In this document: positions 7,800 through 16,585 of the stretch, in pieces | Layout: the number at the start of each line of letters is the position of its first letter | How positions within the stretch are numbered: position 1 is the stretch's first letter | DNA from: Anaerobacillus alkaliphilus | Lineage (GTDB): Bacteria > Bacillota > Bacilli > Bacillales > Anaerobacillaceae | Assembly: GCF_004116265.1 (NCBI RefSeq) | Contig: NZ_QOUX01000021.1 | Location: 62,001-126,000, forward strand | Direction of reading: 5' to 3' | Length of the DNA: 64,000 nt | Notes under the pieces: generated by a model | Database searches by the model: none | What the model was told of the DNA's origin: nothing | The model's input: only the letters and a program-made list of their open reading frames with translations | Program-made: the position numbers and the translations under genes

Positions 7800-8777
7800 T
7801 TAGCCGTTCAATCCTTGCATCGCTGTAATTAACGCTAGTTTATAAACGTCATCAACATTACATCCACGTGAAAGATCATTTACTGGTTTGTTTAAGCCTT
7901 GTAAAATTGGGCCGATTGCTTCGAAGTCACCTAAACGCTGCGCAATTTTATAGCCAATATTTCCTGCTTCTAAGCTTGGAAAAATAAAGACATTTGCTTC
8001 ACCTTTTAACGGTGAGTCTGGAGCTTTCTTGGCTGCTACAGATGGTACAAAAGCTGCGTCAAACTGAAATTCCCCATCAATCACTAGGTCTGGAGCCATT
8101 TCCTTCGCTAACCTTGTGGCCTCCGAAACTCGCTCGGTCTCTGGCGAGTTCGCTGAGCCTTTTGTGGAGAAGCTGAGCATCGCCACCTTTGGATCAATAT
8201 CAAACACGCGAGCCGTCTCGGCTGCAGCGATTGCTGTCTCCGCTAAATCATTGCTATCAGGTGCGATATTGATTGCACAATCACCAAAGATTAGCTTTTG
8301 GTCACCTTTGACCATCACGAAAACACCAGATGTCTTGCGAATTCCAGCTTTTGTTTTGATGATTTGTAACGCAGGGCGAACTGTGTCACCAGTTGAGTGA
8401 GCTGCACCACTGACTAAACCTGCAGCTTTGCCTAAATAAACGAGCATTGTTCCGAAGTAGTTGACATTTAATAGCTGTTTACGTGCCTCTTCTTCGGTTG
8501 CTTTCCCTTTACGACGTTCAACAAATGCAGTCACTAGTTCATCAAACTCAGGATAAGTAGCTGGGTCTACAACCTCAATATGGTCGAGTGTTACACCAAT
8601 TTCGCTTGCTTTTTTAGACACTTCTTCGTGGCTACCAACAACGATTGGATGTAAAACTTTATTTTCACCTAACTTCGCTGCTGCTTCTAAAATTCTCTCA
8701 TCAGTTCCTTCAGGAAATACAATTGTAGGAAACTGACTTTTTACTTTCAATTCAATTTGTTCAAATAAACCGCTCAT
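7800..8777 (-). CDS. pta: Phosphate acetyltransferase
   Basis: Pta converts acetyl-CoA and phosphate to acetyl phosphate in the Pta-AckA overflow pathway. The 325-aa protein has the length of the short, single-domain Bacillus enzyme. It shows the typical blocks VFPEGTDERILEAA at the N-terminus, LVSGAAHSTGDTVRPAL (about 122-138) and the C-terminal LEAGNIGYKIAQRLG with NDLSRGC. AGGAGG precedes the ATG. In B. subtilis pta neighbours hemQ and lipL, and all three occur within 13 kb here. Confidence 0.95.
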   Translation of the reverse strand: MSGLFEQIELKVKSQFPTIVFPEGTDERILEAAAKLGENKVLHPIVVGSHEEVSKKASEIGVTLDHIEVVDPATYPEFDELVTAFVERRKGKATEEEARKQLLNVNYFGTMLVYLGKAAGLVSGAAHSTGDTVRPALQIIKTKAGIRKTSGVFVMVKGDQKLIFGDCAINIAPDSNDLAETAIAAAETARVFDIDPKVAMLSFSTKGSANSPETERVSEATRLAKEMAPDLVIDGEFQFDAAFVPSVAAKKAPDSPLKGEANVFIFPSLEAGNIGYKIAQRLGDFEAIGPILQGLNKPVNDLSRGCNVDDVYKLALITAMQGLNG

Positions 8778-8983
8778 TTTTCTTCCTCCTAATAAAACAT
8801 CAGATCATCCTATATTAAAAGTGTACTCCTTCTTCTAAGAAAAATAAACCAACTTTGATAATGTTTGCACAATGTTCTAATTTTCAGATTACCTTTCGTA
8901 GTTTTCCCTGAAAAATTTCAATAAAACTATCTTTAGTCATTTTTGTGATAAAATTACGATAACATGTAGATAGAGGTGATAAG

Positions 8984-9577
8984 ATGAGTCCGAAAGTAGG
9001 GATGGAACCAATACGAAGGCAACAAATCATTGAAGCTGCGAAGCAATGTATTGTAGCGAAAGGGTTGCCACATTTTTCAATTAAAGACATTGCTAAAGAA
9101 GCCAAGCTTAGTACCGGTGTCATCTATCATTACTTTGAAAATAAAGATGATTTGCTAGTCGATGTTTTAAAAAGCTCGTTTTCAGAAACTGAGCAGCTTG
9201 TGCAAAAGAACGTTGATCAAGCTACTAGTTACCACGAGAAAATTCAGGCATATTTAGAGACGGTCGCCGAAGTTCCTGACCAAAACCCTGATTTCTATTT
9301 AATCCTTCTCAATTACTTATCACAGGCCCCTTATAATGATGAACTAAAGCGTGTCATTTCAAGATTTTTTCTAAATTTAGGGGAGTTTATTGAAGGTATT
9401 TTGAAGATTGGTTTTAAAGAAGGCGTTATTAAAAAGGTTGAAACAAAACCGGTAGCAAACTTAATTCTGTCTCAAGCGATGGGAATTGCCTTTTACTACC
9501 TAGTAACAAACGAAACCGTGTCGAAAGAAAAAATAAATCGTGATTTTGTGGAAATTTTCAAAAAATATATTGAATAA
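8984..9577 (+). CDS. TetR-family transcriptional regulator
   Basis: The 197-aa regulator has an N-terminal TetR helix-turn-helix (FSIKDIAKEAKLSTGVIYHY, about residues 27-46) followed by the characteristic ENKDDLL, and a helical ligand domain. GAGGTGAT precedes the ATG. It lies directly upstream of a dienoyl-CoA-reductase-like gene and a crotonase gene. A 20-bp palindrome in between suggests it represses them, probably responding to an acyl-CoA or an electrophile, which is inference. Confidence 0.88.
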   Translation: MSPKVGMEPIRRQQIIEAAKQCIVAKGLPHFSIKDIAKEAKLSTGVIYHYFENKDDLLVDVLKSSFSETEQLVQKNVDQATSYHEKIQAYLETVAEVPDQNPDFYLILLNYLSQAPYNDELKRVISRFFLNLGEFIEGILKIGFKEGVIKKVETKPVANLILSQAMGIAFYYLVTNETVSKEKINRDFVEIFKKYIE

Positions 9578-9623
9578 CTATACCAACACTTTATATAATG
9601 GTGTTGATATATAACGCTTTATT

Positions 9624-9643
9624 TATATTGACCGTTCAATATA
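9624..9643. promoter_or_regulatory. Probable TetR operator
   Basis: TATATTGACCGTTCAATATA has perfect 8-bp arms around CCGT. It sits 22 bp before the start codon of the flavin oxidoreductase gene, between it and the tetR gene. No second copy is visible before tetR itself. Confidence 0.6.
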
Positions 9644-9665
9644 AAAAATATAGGAGGGTTTTAGT

Positions 9666-11588
9666 ATGTCTACGAAATTACTGTTTAGCCCTATCAAAAT
9701 TAATGAATTAACTTTATCATCACGAGTTATCATGGGATCGATGCACGTCGGTTTAGAAGGGGAAGAAAATGGCCTTGAAAAATTAACAGCCTTTTACAAG
9801 GAACGTGCGAAAAACAAGGTCGGATTAATTGTCACCGGTGGTGCTGCAGTATGCCCAGAGGGGAGTGGTGGACTTCACTTTATGTCAATGTACAAAGACG
9901 AGGATGTGGAGTACTGCAAATCATTAACCGATGGAGTTCATGAGGTTGGTGGAAAGATCGCCCTGCAGCTTTTCCATGCCGGACGCTATGCCTATCAGGC
10001 ATTAACAGGCTGTGACGTCGTTGCTCCGTCTGCGATCCAATCGCCAATTAATCCTGATCTGCCTGTTGCATTAACTGCTGAACAGGTTCGCGCGACCATC
10101 GACGCTTTTGGTAGCGCTGCCAAACGAGCAAAAGCTGCTGGCTTTGATGCTGTGGAAATTATGGGTTCCGAGGGGTACTTAATCAATCAATTTACCTCAC
10201 CAGTAACGAATCAACGTACCGATGAGTGGGGTGGATCATTTGAAAATCGTCTCCGTTTTTCGCTTGAAATTGTCAAAGCCGTTCGCGAGAATGTAGGGCC
10301 GACGTATCCAATTATTTTTCGAATGTCAGGCTTGGATTTAATCGAAAATAGTACAACAGAAGAAGAAACAGCGATTTGGGCAAAGGAGTTAGAAAAGGCT
10401 GGGGTTGACCTCTTAAACATCGGAATTGGCTGGCACGAATCAAAGGTACCGACGATTTCAATGAAGGTTCCTCGTAACCGCTTCGTTCCAGTGGCTACGG
10501 CTATTAAACAACAAGTCTCTATTCCAGTAATCGCAAGTAACCGCATTAACAATCCGGACGACGCAGAGCAAATTTTACAGGATGGAAAAGCAGATCTGAT
10601 CTCCATGGCCCGTCCGTTTTTAGCAGACCCTGCGATTTTAACAAAAGCTTACGAAAATAGAACAGAGGATATTAACACTTGTATCGCCTGTAACCAAGCC
10701 TGTTTAGATCATGTCTTCGAACTGAAACCGGCCTCCTGTCTCGTCAATCCTGAAGCAGGTCGAGAACTAGAGTTGACGATTGTTCCTGCTACAACGAAAA
10801 AACATGTCTTGGTAGTCGGTGCTGGTCCTGGCGGGATGGAAACAGCGAGAGTACTAGCACTCCGTGGTCATCAAGTTACGTTAGTCGATCAAAGTCCTGC
10901 GATTGGCGGACAGTTGAACTTTTCAAGGATCGTTCCCGGGAAAAGCGAGTTTGACGAAACACTCCGTTACTATAGAGTCCAGCTTGAAAAATTAGGTGTG
11001 AAAACTCTACTAAACTATCAGCTGACTGACAATGACCCGCTGCTGGAAAAAGTAGATGAGGTTGTTGTGGCAACTGGGGTTGAACCACGAAAACCAGATA
11101 TCCCTGGCATCGAAAAAGCGGCTTCCTATAAGAGTATGTTTGAAGGAACGGTCGATGTGAAAGACAACATTGTGATTATCGGTGGCGGCGGCGTTGCCTG
11201 TGATTTAGCCTTTCTCTTAAAAGCAAAAGGTGCGAAACAAATTACCTTGCTTCAGCGAAGCAAAGCTTTTGCTAAAGGCATAGGTAAAACGACGCGTTGG
11301 GCGACGTTGATGGAATTAAAAATGAAGCACGTGAAAATGATCGGTGGTATCTCAGAGTACAAATCAATTTCCGAGGAAGGCATCGTATTTTTCCAAAATG
11401 GAGAAGAGCAGACGATCCCCGCTGATCTAGTTGTATACGCAAGTGGACAGCTGGTTAACAACAGCTTGTATGAGAAACTTGCGGCTAACGGCAAAACAGT
11501 TCATTTGATCGGTGGCGCAAAAGAGGCTAGTGAGCTCGATGCAAAAAAAGCAATTTATGATGGAGCAGTTGTTGCTAGATTAATATAA
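9666..11588 (+). CDS. 2,4-dienoyl-CoA reductase-type FMN/FAD/4Fe-4S oxidoreductase
   Basis: The 640-aa protein has the FadH architecture. An old-yellow-enzyme TIM barrel covers residues 1-330 (QLFHAGRYAY about 101-110; EIMGSEGYLINQFTSPVTN about 164-182). The iron-sulfur cysteines are Cys339, Cys342, Cys346 and Cys358. The C-terminal half binds FAD and NAD(P) (VLVVGAGPGGMETA at 381; IVIIGGGGVACDLA). Cysteine spacing matches the E. coli enzyme. FadH reduces 2,4-dienoyl-CoA in beta-oxidation of polyunsaturated fatty acids; related enzymes reduce other enoates. Pairing with a crotonase supports acyl-CoA metabolism, but the exact substrate is unknown. AGGAGG precedes the ATG. Confidence 0.85.
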   Translation: MSTKLLFSPIKINELTLSSRVIMGSMHVGLEGEENGLEKLTAFYKERAKNKVGLIVTGGAAVCPEGSGGLHFMSMYKDEDVEYCKSLTDGVHEVGGKIALQLFHAGRYAYQALTGCDVVAPSAIQSPINPDLPVALTAEQVRATIDAFGSAAKRAKAAGFDAVEIMGSEGYLINQFTSPVTNQRTDEWGGSFENRLRFSLEIVKAVRENVGPTYPIIFRMSGLDLIENSTTEEETAIWAKELEKAGVDLLNIGIGWHESKVPTISMKVPRNRFVPVATAIKQQVSIPVIASNRINNPDDAEQILQDGKADLISMARPFLADPAILTKAYENRTEDINTCIACNQACLDHVFELKPASCLVNPEAGRELELTIVPATTKKHVLVVGAGPGGMETARVLALRGHQVTLVDQSPAIGGQLNFSRIVPGKSEFDETLRYYRVQLEKLGVKTLLNYQLTDNDPLLEKVDEVVVATGVEPRKPDIPGIEKAASYKSMFEGTVDVKDNIVIIGGGGVACDLAFLLKAKGAKQITLLQRSKAFAKGIGKTTRWATLMELKMKHVKMIGGISEYKSISEEGIVFFQNGEEQTIPADLVVYASGQLVNNSLYEKLAANGKTVHLIGGAKEASELDAKKAIYDGAVVARLI

Positions 11589-11602
11589 AAGGAGTGGGGA
11601 AC

Positions 11603-12340
11603 ATGAATACAGTTTTATACGAGGTTCAAGCGGGTATTGCGACGATTACGATGAACCGACCAGAGGTTAGGAATGCGATTAATTTAGAAATGCACGAGGA
11701 TTTGCAGCAAGCATTTACAGAGGCTGGTAACGATGAAAATGTTCGAGTCATTATCCTTCAAGGGCGTGACGGTGCTTTCTCAAGTGGTGCTGATTTAAAG
11801 AGTATCCCCGTTGAGAACTTCGCTTCCTTTGACCATGGCGATTACCTTGCGAAAACGTACAATAGGCTGATCGAAATTATTGAGTCGATTGATAAACCGA
11901 TTATCGCTTATTTGAACGGGACTAGTGTTGGGGCGGGCCTTAGCATTGCGCTTGCTTGTGACTTCCGTTATGCTGATGCCAATGCTGTTATGGGAGTGAG
12001 TTTTCTAAAAATTGGTCTTGTGCCAGATGCCGGTGCTTCTTATTACTTGCCAAGGATTGTCGGGTTACAAAAGGCGTTAGAGCTTTGCTTAGGTGAGCCG
12101 ATTACAGCTGAAGCAGCTTTAGGGTGCGGGCTTATCAATCAGATCGGTTCACCAGCTGAATTTGCGCAAAAATTAACTCGTGTACCGCTTACTAGTTACG
12201 GGTTAATGAAGAAAAATATGCGCAACTCATTTGATAAGTCGTTAGCAGAAGTGTTAGAGATGGAAGTTGAGACTCAGCGCAAAGCTGGCAAGTCGCCTGA
12301 ACATATTCAAGCCATTCAGAGTTTTGTTAAGAAAAGATAA
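11603..12340 (+). CDS. Enoyl-CoA hydratase/isomerase family protein
   Basis: This 245-aa crotonase-fold protein is read from ATG 11603, which has AAAGGAG 8 nt upstream; a GTG at 11594 inside the ribosome binding site is less likely. Oxyanion-hole motifs are visible: SSGADLKSI (about 66-74) and NGTSVGAGLSIALACDFRYA (about 109-128). The active-site loop reads LVPDAGASYYLP, with Asp where hydratases usually have Glu, more like isomerases such as PaaG. It follows the FadH-like gene by 14 bp and should be in the same TetR-controlled operon. Confidence 0.85.
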   Translation: MNTVLYEVQAGIATITMNRPEVRNAINLEMHEDLQQAFTEAGNDENVRVIILQGRDGAFSSGADLKSIPVENFASFDHGDYLAKTYNRLIEIIESIDKPIIAYLNGTSVGAGLSIALACDFRYADANAVMGVSFLKIGLVPDAGASYYLPRIVGLQKALELCLGEPITAEAALGCGLINQIGSPAEFAQKLTRVPLTSYGLMKKNMRNSFDKSLAEVLEMEVETQRKAGKSPEHIQAIQSFVKKR

Positions 12341-12345
12341 GCGCA

Positions 12346-12379
12346 AGTGGTGTGAGGTGTTCTCACACCACTTTTTTTA
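12346..12379 (+). terminator. Intrinsic terminator of the crotonase operon
   Basis: AGTGGTGTGAG / CTCACACCACT forms a perfect 11-bp stem followed by seven T. Confidence 0.92.
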
Positions 12380-12391
12380 GGTTCACTAAAT

Positions 12392-12420
12392 TTGGTTTTT
12401 AAATTGGTAAATAGTATAAT
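12392..12420 (+). promoter_or_regulatory. Sigma-A promoter of hemQ
   Basis: TTGGTT (12392-12397) and TATAAT (12415-12420) are spaced by exactly 17 bp. The -10 box lies 37 bp upstream of the hemQ start codon. Confidence 0.75.
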
Positions 12421-12457
12421 GAGCATGTATATGAAGTTTTTGAGGGAGTGAATTAGA

Positions 12458-13201
12458 ATGAGTGAAGCAGCTAAAACGCTAGAAGGCTGGTATTGTTTAC
12501 ACGATTTCAGAGCAATGAACTGGGAAAAGTGGAAGTACCTTTCTACAGAAGATCGCCAATCAATTACAAATGAATTATTAGGTTTATTAGAAAAATGGGA
12601 AGTAACAGAAGCAATGAAAGTCGGAAGCCATGCGCTTTACAGCATTGTTGGCCAAAAGGCTGATTTGTCATTTATGCTTTTACGTCCAACAATGGAAGAG
12701 CTAAATGAAATTGAGAATGCATTTAACAAAACTCGTTTTGCAGAATATACAATTCCTACATACTCTTACGTTTCAGTAGTAGAATTAAGTAACTATCTAC
12801 CACCAAGTGTAGACCCTAACAAAGATCCGGAAATCCAAGCTCGTCTTAAACCTATTTTGCCAAAAGCAAAGCATATTTGTTTCTATCCAATGAACAAGAA
12901 ACGCGAAGGCAACGACAACTGGTACATGCTTTCTATGGATGAGCGTAAAGACATGATGCGTAGCCACGGCATGATTGGTAGAGGTTATGCGGGTAAAGTA
13001 AAGCAGATCATTACTGGATCTGTAGGTTTTGACGATTGGGAATGGGGCGTAACTTTATTCTCAGATGACGTACTACAGTTTAAAAAGCTTGTTTATGAAA
13101 TGCGTTTTGACGAAGTAAGTGCTCGTTTCGGTGAATTCGGTTCATTCTTCGTTGGAAACCTTTTATTAAAAGATACATTACCAAAGTATCTACACGTTTA
13201 G
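12458..13201 (+). CDS. hemQ: Coproheme decarboxylase HemQ
   Basis: HemQ oxidatively decarboxylates coproheme to heme b, the last step of the coproporphyrin-dependent heme pathway of Gram-positives. The 247-aa protein belongs to the chlorite-dismutase-like fold. Tyr143 (in CFYPMNKKR) and the proximal ligand His170 (in [12 protein letters not shown]) match the catalytic Tyr and His known for Geobacillus and Listeria HemQ. The C-terminal [14 protein letters not shown] is typical. A GAGGGAGTG ribosome binding site precedes the ATG. Confidence 0.96.
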   Translation: MSEAAKTLEGWYCLHDFRAMNWEKWKYLSTEDRQSITNELLGLLEKWEVTEAMKVGSHALYSIVGQKADLSFMLLRPTMEELNEIENAFNKTRFAEYTIPTYSYVSVVELSNYLPPSVDPNKDPEIQARLKPILPKAKHICFYPMNKKREGNDNWYMLSMDERKDMMRSHGMIGRGYAGKVKQIITGSVGFDDWEWGVTLFSDDVLQFKKLVYEMRFDEVSARFGEFGSFFVGNLLLKDTLPKYLHV

Positions 13202-13208
13202 TTGATGA

Positions 13209-13245
13209 CCGAGCACATGTCCAGTTGGGCTGTGCTTGGTTTTTT
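13209..13245 (+). terminator. Terminator of hemQ
   Basis: CCGAGCACA / TGTGCTTGG (one G-T pair) is followed by TTTTTT. Confidence 0.85.
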
Positions 13246-13302
13246 GATGATTTTGGTGGATGTGCGGTTGTGCCTAGTTATAGAGGAGTTACTTTTAAGT
13301 TG

Positions 13303-13836
13303 GTTAGTCGTAATAAACATTTTCCGAACCGAATTTTCCTAATTATTGGTAAAGTTAGTCATAATAAACTCCCTTTTAAACCACATTCTCCTAGTTATTG
13401 GTAAAGTTAGTCATAATAAACTCTCTTTTAAACCGAATTCTCCTAGTTATTGGTAAAGTTAGTCATAATAAACTCTCTTTTAAACCGCATTCTCCTAGTT
13501 ATTGGTAAAGTTAGTCATAATAAACTCACTACTAAACCCAATTCCCCTAGTTATTGGTAAAGTTAGTCATAATAAACTCTCTTTTAAACCTGACTCTCCT
13601 AATTATTGGTAAAGTTAGTCATGATAAACTCACTATTAAGCCTAATTCTCCTAGTTATTGGTAAAGTTAGTCATAATAAACTCTCTTTTAAACTGCATTC
13701 TCCTAGTTATTGGTAAAGTTAGTCATAATAAACTTTCTTTTAAACCAAGTTTCCCTAGTTATTGGTAAAGTTAGTCATAATAAACTCTCTTTTAAACCTA
13801 ATTCTCCTAACTTTCGGTAAACCTAGTCATAATAAA
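13303..13836. repeat. Tandem array, ten copies of a 52-bp unit
   Basis: Ten consecutive units of 51-52 bp and a partial eleventh start with GTTAGTCATAATAAACTC and end with CTAGTTATTGGTAAA. The two end blocks are conserved and the middle (about 12 bp) varies. Within a unit TAGTCATAATAAAC and TAGTTATTGGTAAA are themselves related. No ribosome binding site or stable reading frame accompanies it; 52 is not divisible by 3. It begins about 58 bp past the hemQ terminator. From 13837 to about 14100 I see only AT-rich DNA without genes. Confidence 0.93.
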
Positions 13837-14137
13837 ACCACATTCACCCCCTATCTCTACATAACCTGTATAGACAACCAAATACTCTCTAATATTCTCC
13901 TAACCCATGAGATAGTCACTCAAAATCCCCCTCCAACCATGCCAAATCCTAAGACTATATTTCTAAATCTAATAATTCATAAATCATAATTCTCAAACAT
14001 ACGAATAGGATAGTGGAAGGAAGTTATAGCAATACACGTTGATTACCTGTAGTTTTATTTATGCCAATATAACAGTAATAATCTTGCTCCTTATCAGTCA
14101 TCTTTGTAGCTTACATAACTTTAGGAGGTGAGTATAA

Positions 14138-14569
14138 ATGGCAGTCATTAAAGCTACAGAAAATGATATTAAAGTATTGGCACGTTTAATGAGAGCCGAA
14201 GCCGAGGGTGAAGGAGAACTCGGAATGCTGATGGCTGGTAATGTCATGGTAAATCGAACTCGTGTCGACTGTCTTGATTTTAGAGATGTTAACACAATCG
14301 ATAGGATGGCATTCCAATCGCCAGGTGGTTTTGAAGCTGTGCAAAAAGGCTATTTCTATCAAGCTGCAAGAGAGCGTGAAGTTCGCTTGGCTAGAAAAGT
14401 TGTCAAAGGCGAACGTCACCACCCAGCTGAATTCGCGTTATGGTTTTTCCGTCCTGAAGGATCATGTCCTGCTCAATGGTGGGGCCAATGGAATTCAGGA
14501 AGATATAAGCTCCATTGTTTCTATACGCCACTAGCTAGCGAATGTCCATCTGTTTATTCAACATACTAA
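14138..14569 (+). CDS. cwlJ: Spore cortex hydrolase CwlJ
   Basis: CwlJ degrades cortex peptidoglycan during spore germination and is activated by Ca-dipicolinate. The 143-aa protein is a SleB/CwlJ (Hydrolase_2) domain without signal peptide or peptidoglycan-binding domain, as usual for CwlJ. Motifs: LARLMRAEAEGEGELGM with the catalytic glutamate (about 15-31), GNVMVNRT and PAEFALWFFRP. TAGGAGGTG precedes the ATG. The next gene is gerQ, whose product is needed for CwlJ localisation in the spore coat. Expression is expected in the mother cell. Confidence 0.95.
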   Translation: MAVIKATENDIKVLARLMRAEAEGEGELGMLMAGNVMVNRTRVDCLDFRDVNTIDRMAFQSPGGFEAVQKGYFYQAAREREVRLARKVVKGERHHPAEFALWFFRPEGSCPAQWWGQWNSGRYKLHCFYTPLASECPSVYSTY

Positions 14570-14605
14570 TTCATTATATTCATTCATATATAAAGGAGTG
14601 ATCTC

Positions 14606-15103
14606 ATGTATCAATACCCGCAATATCCATGGATGCAGCAACAAATGCAAACTACAGATACTACAACACTACCTTATCAAATTCCACCACAGCAGCAGTT
14701 TTTCCCTGGTGCTCCTATGCCGTCAGTTCCGCCAGGGTTTACACAGCAATTTCCAATGACACCAACTCAGCAACCTGGCATGCTTCCTCTTGAACAGTCT
14801 TATATTGAGAATATTTTACGTTTAAACCGCGGTAGAACAGGAACGTTTTATCTAACATATGAAAATAACGTTGAATGGAATGCAAAAATTTTTAGAGGCG
14901 TTGTTGAAGAAGCTGGTCGTGACCATATTATTATTAGTGACCCTTCATCAGGAAAGTACTACTTATTACTTATGATTAATTTAGACTATGTTGTTTTTGA
15001 TGAGCCAATTGCCTATGATGTTGGCTTCGGTATGGTACCAGGTACTACAGCAGCTCCTACACCAACTGTACCGCCGACGTTAGCTACTTACTCACCGAGA
15101 TAA
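14606..15103 (+). CDS. gerQ: Spore coat protein GerQ
   Basis: GerQ is a coat protein, cross-linked by transglutaminase Tgl, required to place CwlJ. The 165-aa protein has a Gln/Pro/Tyr-rich N-terminal half (MYQYPQYPWMQQQMQ onward, about 1-65) and a conserved C-terminal domain (SYIENILRLNRGRTGTFYLT, about 71-90; HIIISDPSSGKYYLL). AAAGGAGTGATC precedes the ATG. It follows cwlJ by 36 bp and ends at a terminator. Confidence 0.95.
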   Translation: MYQYPQYPWMQQQMQTTDTTTLPYQIPPQQQFFPGAPMPSVPPGFTQQFPMTPTQQPGMLPLEQSYIENILRLNRGRTGTFYLTYENNVEWNAKIFRGVVEEAGRDHIIISDPSSGKYYLLLMINLDYVVFDEPIAYDVGFGMVPGTTAAPTPTVPPTLATYSPR

Positions 15104-15110
15104 ATAAAAC

Positions 15111-15140
15111 AAGAGGCTCTTCACACGAAGGGCCTCTTAA
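15111..15140. terminator. Terminator between gerQ and ywdK
   Basis: AAGAGGC.CTTC / GAAG.GCCTCTT forms a long stem between the convergent genes, flanked by A and T runs. Confidence 0.75.
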
Positions 15141-15143
15141 TTC

Positions 15144-15518
15144 TTATACTGCTCGAAACGCTGCTAGGGCTAATAACACCCATCCTATCATAAAAAACAA
15201 TCCGCCGATTGGTGTAATTGCTCCAAGTATTTTGATACCTGAGATGCTTAATATGTACAAGCTTCCTGAGAAAAAAATGATCCCGATGAACATTGCCCAA
15301 CCAGCCCACGTAAGCATCGCTGGGTTTCCTAATCGATCAGCAACTACTGCAATAATTAGAATAGCAATGGCATGGATCATGTGGTAATGAACGCCTGTTT
15401 GATATATTTCAAGCATTCTCTCCGTTAACTTTCCTTGTAAGCCATGAGCACCAAAAGCCCCAAGCCCTACAGCGATTAACATGTTAATACTTCCAATCAT
15501 TAAAAATAATTTTAACAT
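15144..15518 (-). CDS. ywdK: DUF423 membrane protein (YwdK type)
   Basis: The 124-aa protein has four hydrophobic helices and the DUF423 signature LGAFGAHGLQGKLTE near residues 19-33, followed by YQTGVHYHMIHAIAIL. Its biochemical role is unknown. It is convergent with gerQ, as in B. subtilis where gerQ (ywdL) and ywdK are neighbours. AGGAG motifs lie just before the ATG. Confidence 0.9.
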   Translation of the reverse strand: MLKLFLMIGSINMLIAVGLGAFGAHGLQGKLTERMLEIYQTGVHYHMIHAIAILIIAVVADRLGNPAMLTWAGWAMFIGIIFFSGSLYILSISGIKILGAITPIGGLFFMIGWVLLALAAFRAV

Positions 15519-15588
15519 AGCTCCTATGCTCCTTTTCCAATTTGTTACTCTTCACAAAGAATAGCATAGAAACTTTGCTTCTACAAAA

Positions 15589-15894
15589 TTAACGGTTTTT
15601 CAAATAGACTTCTAAGGCCTGACGCAATTGTTTTTTCTCATCATCATTATCGGCATGGACAATAATGTGGTCGCCCTTTAACTCAATTTCGAGATTTTGA
15701 AATCCCTGTCGTTCTAAAAAGTCACCAATATCGTGAAAGTCTTCATTTTGAGCATAAAGGGTTTTATCACCTACATACTGCCCCTCAACAAACACTTCGT
15801 AGCTATCTTCATTTAACTTTACATCCTCTGCTAATCCGCCACCGCGTGTAAAGAAAAAGATCGGAATTCCCATACCAGTTGAATTATTTAACAT
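15589..15894 (-). CDS. Unknown 101-aa protein
   Basis: A small acidic protein with a ribosome binding site GGAGG 7 nt before the ATG. The N-terminal part is MLNNSTGMGIPIFFFTRGGG, the middle is beta-rich and the C-terminal half is charged, ending in a helix with LRQALEVYLKNR. I do not recognise the family. It lies between ywdK and two repeat elements, on the same strand as ywdK. Confidence 0.7.
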   Translation of the reverse strand: MLNNSTGMGIPIFFFTRGGGLAEDVKLNEDSYEVFVEGQYVGDKTLYAQNEDFHDIGDFLERQGFQNLEIELKGDHIIVHADNDDEKKQLRQALEVYLKNR

Positions 15895-15957
15895 TTTATA
15901 ACCTCCAAAGAAAGAGTAATTACCTTCTTAATTTGGTCTATACCCGCGATTATTATT

Positions 15958-16149
15958 AGGCTGTTTCTGCAAAGTTTGTTGCTTTCGTAAAAATCCCAAA
16001 AGACGGATTTTTACACAAATTACTAAGAATTCACCACTAATTTATCAAGTTGCTCTTTTCTTACAAAATTTATTGGCTGATATCTTCATCTAGGGTATTG
16101 TTCCGATTATTCTAGGTTAGAAAAGCCACAATGTTTACGAAAAAAACCT
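15958..16149. mobile_element. MITE-like repeat, copy 2
   Basis: This 192-bp element is nearly identical in layout to the copy at 1982-2175, with ends AGGCTGTTTCTGCAAAG and TTTACGAAAAAAACCT. ATTATT precedes it and ATTATT follows it, consistent with a 6-bp target duplication. It is immediately followed by copy 3. Confidence 0.8.
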
Positions 16150-16155
16150 ATTATT

Positions 16156-16350
16156 AGGACGTTTCCGCAAAGTTTGTTGCTTTCGTCGTAAAAATACCAA
16201 AAGACCGATTTTTACACAAATTACTAAGAATTCACCACTAATTTATCAAGTTGCTCTTTTCTCACATAATATATTGGCTGATATCTTCATCTAGGGTATT
16301 GTTCCGATTATTTTAGGTTAGAAAAGCCACAATGTTTACGAAAAGAGCCT
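16156..16350. mobile_element. MITE-like repeat, copy 3
   Basis: This 195-bp copy starts AGGACGTTTCCGCAAAG and ends TTTACGAAAAGAGCCT. It is separated from copy 2 by only the 6-bp ATTATT and followed by another ATTATT, so three copies of the 6-mer bracket two elements. The last ATTATT overlaps the stop codon of the adjacent ywdI-like gene, so the insertion spared its coding frame. Confidence 0.8.
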
Positions 16351-16354
16351 ATTA

Positions 16355-16585
16355 TTAAAAATCAAATAAACTATCACTATCAGGTTTTTCATGAGTAACT
16401 AGCTTAGGTTTTTCAGCTGATTGCCTTGGGGCACTTACAGTTGCCGGACGCTCGTCTTTCTCTGCTTCTAACAGCAAGTCACAATAGGCTTTTATACTAA
16501 TTAAATCTTCGGTAAGTTTTTCACCTGTATGTATTTTGGCTGCTACTACTCGTTCTTCAATCTTCTTTAAAATGATTTCTCTCAT
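16355..16585 (-). CDS. ywdI: DUF5327 small protein (YwdI type)
   Basis: The 76-aa protein begins with a helical segment containing SIKAYCDLLLEAEKD, the hallmark of DUF5327/YwdI proteins. It ends in a Ser/Pro/Lys-rich tail finishing DSDSLFDF. Function is unknown. Its ATG overlaps the stop of the upstream kinase gene by 4 nt, indicating cotranslation. In B. subtilis ywdI lies near ung, also present in this window. Confidence 0.75.
   Translation of the reverse strand: MREIILKKIEERVVAAKIHTGEKLTEDLISIKAYCDLLLEAEKDERPATVSAPRQSAEKPKLVTHEKPDSDSLFDF

Noticed and set aside
13762-13989. 75-codon reading frame overlapping the 52-bp repeat array
   Set aside because: No ribosome binding site, frame drifts through a non-triplet repeat, composition like the repeat; not a gene.
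14095-14123. Sigma-E promoter for cwlJ (GTCATCT..CATAACTT)
   Set aside because: The boxes are plausible but the spacing of about 10 bp is too short for confidence.
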